A stretch of DNA of 64,000 nucleotides, taken from assembly GCF_000716535.1 (NCBI RefSeq), contig NZ_JNWV01000023.1:62001-126000 (forward strand), read 5' to 3'. A model generated the notes under the pieces. It ran no database searches. It was not told the DNA's origin and was given only the letters and a program-made list of their open reading frames with translations. This stretch comes from Streptomyces flaveolus (GTDB taxonomy: Bacteria; Actinomycetota; Actinomycetes; Streptomycetales; Streptomycetaceae). Of the stretch, positions 60,052 through 64,000 are shown piece by piece. Each line of letters opens with the position of its first letter. Position 1 is the first letter of the stretch. The translations under genes and the position numbers were made by a program.

Positions 60052-61182
60052 TCAGCCGGTGTGAAGGATCCGGCGGCGATCAGGGTGCGCCGGGTCCCGG
60101 TCGACGACTTGGATGGGCGCCCCACCCCATTGCCACACGCTGATGCCCGGCATGCGGGAGAACTGGATCGGCCCGCGGGTGCCTTCGACAGCGACGCGCG
60201 GCCAGGAATCGGCGATGCGCGCGCGGCCCGCGCCGTGGGTACCGTCCGCGCCGTGAGAGCGCAGGACATCGGCGAGAACGGCGACTGTGTCGTAGCCCTC
60301 GAAGGCGACGAAGGAGGGTGCTTCGGTGAGCCGCTCGCGGAGGGCCGTGTCCACTCGTGCGCCCAGTGGGGTCAGGCGCTCGGGCAGGTAGCGCAAGAAC
60401 GGGATCCCCGTGCCGTCGTCGCCCAGCGATGTCGCCCATCCGGCGAACTCCGGTTGCCCGGCCGGAGCGCCGATCATGATCTCGGCGAGGCGCTCGTCGC
60501 GGCGGACGGACCTGACGATCGGCACCGCCGGCTCCGGGTGGCCGACCAGGAGGAGGAGGGCTGTCGCACGGTTGTCGACGAGTTCCTCGCACACGTCCGT
60601 AGGGGTGATCGCGCGCATGTCGAGTTCGATGACGGTGCCGCCGTAGGGAGCGAGGTGGTCCCGCAGGACGCGCGCCCCGGACGCTCAGTAGACACTCGGC
60701 TGGGTTGCCACGGCGATGCGGCTGTGGCCGGCGCCGAGAAGGAAGTCCGCGTAGATCCGCCAGCCGCGGGACTGCGGCGGGGCGAGCCGCGCGACCCATT
60801 CCGTCGGCCGTTCGGTGAGCGCGTCCAGGACCGCCGACGAGCAGAGGAACGGCAGGCCGAGGGCGTCGGCCCTGGCGGCGGCCTCGCGGGCGACGACGCT
60901 GTGGTACTCCCCGGCCACGGCGGCCACGCCCAGGCGAGCCAGTTCGTCCACGGCCGCGGCAGCCCTCCGAGGGTCGGCCGCGGTGTCTCGGACCACCAGC
61001 TCCAGTGGTCTTCCGACGATCCCGCCGGCTTCATTGACATCGCGCACGGCCAGCTCCAGGCCGGCGAGCAGGTGCCGGCCCGCCTCCACCCAGCCGGGCC
61101 GAGTCAGCGGGACGAGCGCGCCGATCCGGAGGGAGGTGCTGTCGATCCGTTCCGCTCCGCGTGGCGATGGTGGCGCGTTCAT
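60052..61182 (-). pseudogene. ABC transporter substrate-binding protein gene interrupted by one in-frame TGA
   Basis: The frame runs from ATG 61182 to a TGA at 60685-60687, then continues in the same frame to a stop at 60052-60054. The halves are MNAPPSPRGAERIDSTSLRIGALVPLTRPGWVEAG...AVATQPSVY and ASGARVLRDHLAPYGGTVIELDMRAITPTDVCEELVDNRATALLLLVG...VWQWGGAPIQVVDRDP. Together they make a typical AmiC/urea-type periplasmic-binding fold of about 375 residues. The position of the TGA fits a Trp (TGG) in intact homologues, so a single G to A change explains it. There is no signal peptide, so this branch may be an intracellular sensor rather than a transporter subunit. Confidence 0.85.
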
Positions 61183-61526
61183 GCGAGGGCGTCTCCCGTC
61201 CGAGGATTCGGTTGCGTCTCGCCCGGGTCGCGGAGCGGCAGGGCCCGGCAGCGCGCGTTCGTCGCGTCTCGCCTGGCGGGCGCACCCGGGTGATCATGCC
61301 GGACATTGCATCCGCCGCCGTCATCGACCGGCAACCGATTATTCGATCGCCGAGCCTCACGGCCCGCCTTGCGCCACCGGGCGGGTGGCCAGCGCGCGTG
61401 GTGGGTGGGTGATCCGTGCGGTCTGGTGGACGTCGTCCGTCCCGGGTGCGCGGGAGCAGGGGGGCGAGGTCGCGGGCCGTGGCGCTGCGGAGGGGGCGAC
61501 CGGGTGGCCGTCGATCGTCAGGCGCC
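61183..61526. other. Intergenic region without recognisable content
   Basis: This 344-bp stretch lies between the interrupted substrate-binding gene and an AraC regulator, both on the minus strand. I see no gene, RNA structure or repeat of note. It should contain the promoter of the broken gene. Confidence 0.4.
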
Positions 61527-62513
61527 TCAGGCGGCCATGTCCGTCCCTGGCCGCCGTGCGTCCGAGAGCCCGTGCGCCAGCCATTCGCGGGGTGTCATGC
61601 CGTAGGCGTCGCGGAAGGCCCGGCTGAAGTGGGCCGCGCTCACGAAACCCCACCGTCGCGCGATGACCGCCACTCCGGTCTCCAGTGCCCGGGGGTGGAG
61701 AAGGTCACGGCGGCACCGCTCCAGGCGCTGAGCTCGGATCCATCCGGCCACCGTGGTTCCCTCCTGCTCGAAGATCTTGTGCAGGTAGCGCACCGACATG
61801 AAGTGAACGGCGGCGATCGTGCGTGGTGAGAGGTCGGGGTCGCCGAGGTTCCTCATGATGTGGTCCTTGACGCGCACCAGGGTGGCAGCGGTCGTCGTCG
61901 AGGGCGGGCCGGACAGCCGGCCGCCTCGCTCGTCGATGAGCAGCGCCAGCAGATCCAGCGCGGTGACGGCGAGCTGACGGCCGACGGCGTCGTCGACGTC
62001 GGCTGCCACGCGTGCCAGGCCCGCGAAATACTGGGCCAGGACGGCCGAACTCCCCTCGCTGCCGCTGAAGGTGGTCGCGGTCAGCGACCGCAGGTCCTCG
62101 GGCCGCACGGAAAGCACTTCGCGGGGGAAATGGAAGGATGTGAAAGCAAATCTTTCATGGAGCGTTTTCCTGAACGCGCGAGAGGAATCCGAGAGGGAGA
62201 ACTGGCCGGGCCGGATCACGCATTGCCGCCCGTCCTGTTCTTTCATCGCGGTACCTCGCTCCTGGAGAGTGAGGATGATGAATTCCTGATCGTCGCCGGT
62301 TATCAGGTGTCTGCTCCGCGTCACCGTCTGCGGCCCCGCCTGGACACGGGAGATCCGCAGGACGCCGAGCCGCTCGCTGACGATGTCGCCAGGTGAGGGC
62401 TCCTCCTCGAGGAGATCGACACCGAGCGGTATGAAGGTGTTCGTCACCGCCGCGTGCCAGCGTTCCGCCCGGTCGGCGGCGGACAGCTCCGCAGTGGACA
62501 GAATGACGGGCAT
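61527..62513 (-). CDS. AraC family transcriptional regulator
   Basis: A 328-residue regulator of the AraC_binding_2 type. The N-terminal sensory domain (about 10-190) includes ADRAERWHAAVTNTFIPLGVDL and GTAMKEQDGRQCVIRPGQFSLSDSSRAFRKTL. The HTH (about 215-315) reads VRVKDHIMRNLGDPDLSPRTIAAVHFMSVRYLHKIFEQEGTTVAGWIRAQRLERCRRDL and VAVIARRWGFVSAAHFSRAFRDAYGMTPREW. The ATG at 62513 follows a GGAGG site with suitable spacing. It may control the upstream divergent oxidoreductase genes. Confidence 0.92.
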   Translation of the reverse strand: MPVILSTAELSAADRAERWHAAVTNTFIPLGVDLLEEEPSPGDIVSERLGVLRISRVQAGPQTVTRSRHLITGDDQEFIILTLQERGTAMKEQDGRQCVIRPGQFSLSDSSRAFRKTLHERFAFTSFHFPREVLSVRPEDLRSLTATTFSGSEGSSAVLAQYFAGLARVAADVDDAVGRQLAVTALDLLALLIDERGGRLSGPPSTTTAATLVRVKDHIMRNLGDPDLSPRTIAAVHFMSVRYLHKIFEQEGTTVAGWIRAQRLERCRRDLLHPRALETGVAVIARRWGFVSAAHFSRAFRDAYGMTPREWLAHGLSDARRPGTDMAA

Positions 62514-62763
62514 CGATCTTCCTCCACAATTCGTGCGGTGAGCAGGAGGCTGTGGCCGGCATTGGGCCCACCCTTACGCCTGGTGGCTGGAAAGTCCACC
62601 CCGGAGCCGCCAGGAATCCTCGATATGCGCTGCCGCCCGTCCGGGGCACCACCTGGCGCTGGCTCCCCCCGGCCCCGGCCCGAGTGGTCAAGCCACCGCC
62701 ATGGTCCGAGACTGGGGAGGGAACCCCCTTGCTCCTCCAGCGGCGGGTCATAGCGCGCGGGAG

Positions 62764-63369
62764 ATGACGTTGACTTCCTTCTCACCCGGTTTCCGAGGAC
62801 GACCCCACTCGTTGACGGAGCGGCTGCCGCCCGGACAGTATCCGACCGAGTCGTTCCCCGTCCTGTCGGCCGGTCCCACTCCGCGGGTGCCGACCGAGGC
62901 CTGGTCCTTCACCCTCACCACGGAGCTCGGCGAGACGCGGAGCTGGACCTGGGACCAGATGATGGCCCTGCCCCAGCAGGAGACGGTGGCGGACATCCAC
63001 TGCGTCACCCGCTGGTCCAAGTTCGACACGCGCTGGCGCGGTGTGTCACTCGACGCCTTCTTCGAAGGACTGGAGACGACCGCGGCATACGTGGTGGTCG
63101 ACAGCTACGGCGGCTACACCACCAACCTTCCGCTCGCGGACCTCCTCGGCGGCAAGGCATGGATCGCCCACGCCTACGACGGCTACGCGCTCTCCCCGGA
63201 GCACGGCGGGCCGGCGCGGTTGCTGGTCCCGCACCTGTACTTCTGGAAGTCGGCGAAGTGGGTGCGCGGACTGCGGCTCACGCACGAGGACGACCCGGGG
63301 TTCTGGGAGTCGGCGGGTTACCACAACTACGGCGACCCCTGGCGCGAGCAGCGTCACTGGGGTGACTGA
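62764..63369 (+). CDS. Molybdopterin-dependent oxidoreductase (sulfite oxidase-like)
   Basis: A 201-residue protein containing only the molybdenum-cofactor domain of the sulfite oxidase/MsrP fold. The molybdenum ligand is Cys80 in IHCVTRWSKFDTRWRGV, followed by DAFFEG, YVVVDSYGGYTTNLPLADL, HAYDGYALSPEHGGPARLLVPHLYFWKSAKWVRGLRL and a WREQRHWGD end. No twin-arginine signal is visible, so it acts inside the cell. The ATG at 62764 is the probable start. It is followed 2 bp later by a flavin reductase gene that likely supplies electrons. Confidence 0.9.
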   Translation: MTLTSFSPGFRGRPHSLTERLPPGQYPTESFPVLSAGPTPRVPTEAWSFTLTTELGETRSWTWDQMMALPQQETVADIHCVTRWSKFDTRWRGVSLDAFFEGLETTAAYVVVDSYGGYTTNLPLADLLGGKAWIAHAYDGYALSPEHGGPARLLVPHLYFWKSAKWVRGLRLTHEDDPGFWESAGYHNYGDPWREQRHWGD

Positions 63370-63371
63370 CC

Positions 63372-64000
63372 ATGGCTCTCGCCTGGCTGCCGGCACGGCT
63401 GGTCGGGCGCCGCGCGGAGAGCGCAACCGCCCGCAGCCTGGTGTTCAGCGTGCCCGGCTGGCCCGGTCACCTGCCCGGTCAGCACGTCGACGTGCGTCTC
63501 ACGGCCGACGACGGTTACCAGGCCGTCCGCAGCTACTCCCTGGCCGCGCCCGCCAACGACGACCGGCTGGAGCTGGGCGTCCAGGCCGTGGCCGACGGTG
63601 AGGTCTCGCCCTACCTGGCCGACCAACTGCCGCCGGGCGAGGAGGTCGAGGTACGCGGACCGCTCGGCAACTGGTTCGTGTGGCACCCGGAGCAGACCGA
63701 ACCGGTGCTCTCGGTGGCGGGCGGCTCCGGTGTCGTACCGCTCATGGCCATGATCCGCGCCCACCGCTCGGCCGGCTCGCGCAGTCTCTTCCAGTTGGTG
63801 TACTCCGTGCGCGATCCCCTGGACATCTGGTACCGGGAGGAGCTCACCGACGGGGGCCCGTTCCTCGACATCCGGTTCATCCATACCCGTCGCGTCCCGG
63901 ACGGCGCTTCCCGCGCGCCCGGCCGCATCACGGCAGCGGATCTGCGGGAGCCGGCGGCCCGCCTGGATCCGGTGAGTCCCGTCTACGTCTGCGGTTCCAC
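63372..64000 (+). CDS. FAD-dependent ferredoxin-type reductase, 3' end outside window
   Basis: About 209 residues are visible. The FAD-binding barrel contains PGQHVDVRLTADDGYQAVRSYSLAAPAND (the RxYS motif), and the NAD(P) domain contains VAGGSGVVPLMAMIRAHR and LVYSVRDPLDIWYREEL. A final segment (VYVCGS) at the window end is the usual CG pair near the C-terminus, so only a few tens of residues are missing. The ATG at 63372 is 2 bp after the previous stop, giving a tight operon with the molybdopterin protein. Confidence 0.9.
   Translation, partial: MALAWLPARLVGRRAESATARSLVFSVPGWPGHLPGQHVDVRLTADDGYQAVRSYSLAAPANDDRLELGVQAVADGEVSPYLADQLPPGEEVEVRGPLGNWFVWHPEQTEPVLSVAGGSGVVPLMAMIRAHRSAGSRSLFQLVYSVRDPLDIWYREELTDGGPFLDIRFIHTRRVPDGASRAPGRITAADLREPAARLDPVSPVYVCGS

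Noticed and set aside
1..64000. tRNA, rRNA, integrase or attachment site
   Set aside because: None was recognised by eye on either strand; a covariance-model scan would be needed to exclude small RNAs.

Overview
The window is very GC-rich actinobacterial DNA. Several traits point to a Streptomyces chromosome, probably an accessory or arm-proximal region: Streptomyces-type gene families (SpoIIE/HATPase phosphatase, class F sortase, TioE-type MerR regulator, DUF3224, DUF3291), many secreted proteins with Ala-rich signal peptides, frequent GTG starts, and at least 14 genes whose start lies 6-7 nt after a TANNNT box (apparently leaderless). No rRNA, tRNA or CRISPR was seen.

Layout. 1-3.2 kb: end of a SMI1/KNR4-like gene, a membrane Ser/Thr kinase, a frame-broken IS701-like transposase relic, a DUF3224 protein and a small secreted peptide. 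3.6-8.6 kb: a secreted PA14-GH2 glycosidase and a GH92 alpha-mannosidase whose C-terminus is cut off, behind a LacI-type operator candidate. 8.6-15.5 kb: ABM protein, secreted Ig-like protein, haloacetate-dehalogenase-like hydrolase, HTH regulator plus DUF3291 gene, a GAF/SpoIIE/HATPase signalling protein and a rifampin ADP-ribosyltransferase (arr). 15.9-25.2 kb: a hypoxia/dormancy-like island on the minus strand (four universal stress proteins, zinc alcohol dehydrogenase, phosphoketolase, Acg-type nitroreductase) with GC palindromes in its promoter regions. 25.7-28.5 kb: a complete class I P450 system (ferredoxin, reductase, P450). 28.6-30.7 kb: a GlxA-type regulator and GAPDH, followed by 1.2 kb of decayed DNA.

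31.9-45.8 kb: scattered accessory genes: secreted proteins, Sel1 repeats, a sirtuin, a TetR/SnoaL-like divergon with a perfect operator, a sortase with a likely partner, methyltransferase, GNAT, VOC, and a TioE regulator divergent from an erythromycin esterase. 44.9-49 kb: an HD/MFS/quinone-oxidoreductase operon divergent from a second GlxA-type regulator. 49.2-55.2 kb: the most interesting block. It has a WrbA quinone reductase, a TetR regulator, a DUF4863 (4-hydroxylaminobenzoate lyase-like) gene, and a convergent isochorismatase-like/FUSC aromatic-acid-exporter operon. Near-identical 21-bp operators stand before the DUF4863 gene and before the operon, suggesting one aromatic or hydroxylamine-type detoxification regulon.

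55.6-64 kb: methyltransferase, two SDR enzymes divergent from an MmyB-type XRE regulator, several gene relics (methyltransferase, M28 peptidase, a substrate-binding protein stopped by one TGA), an AraC regulator, and a molybdopterin oxidoreductase/flavin reductase pair running off the end. All assignments rest on reading the sequence and on recalled family signatures; no database search was run.
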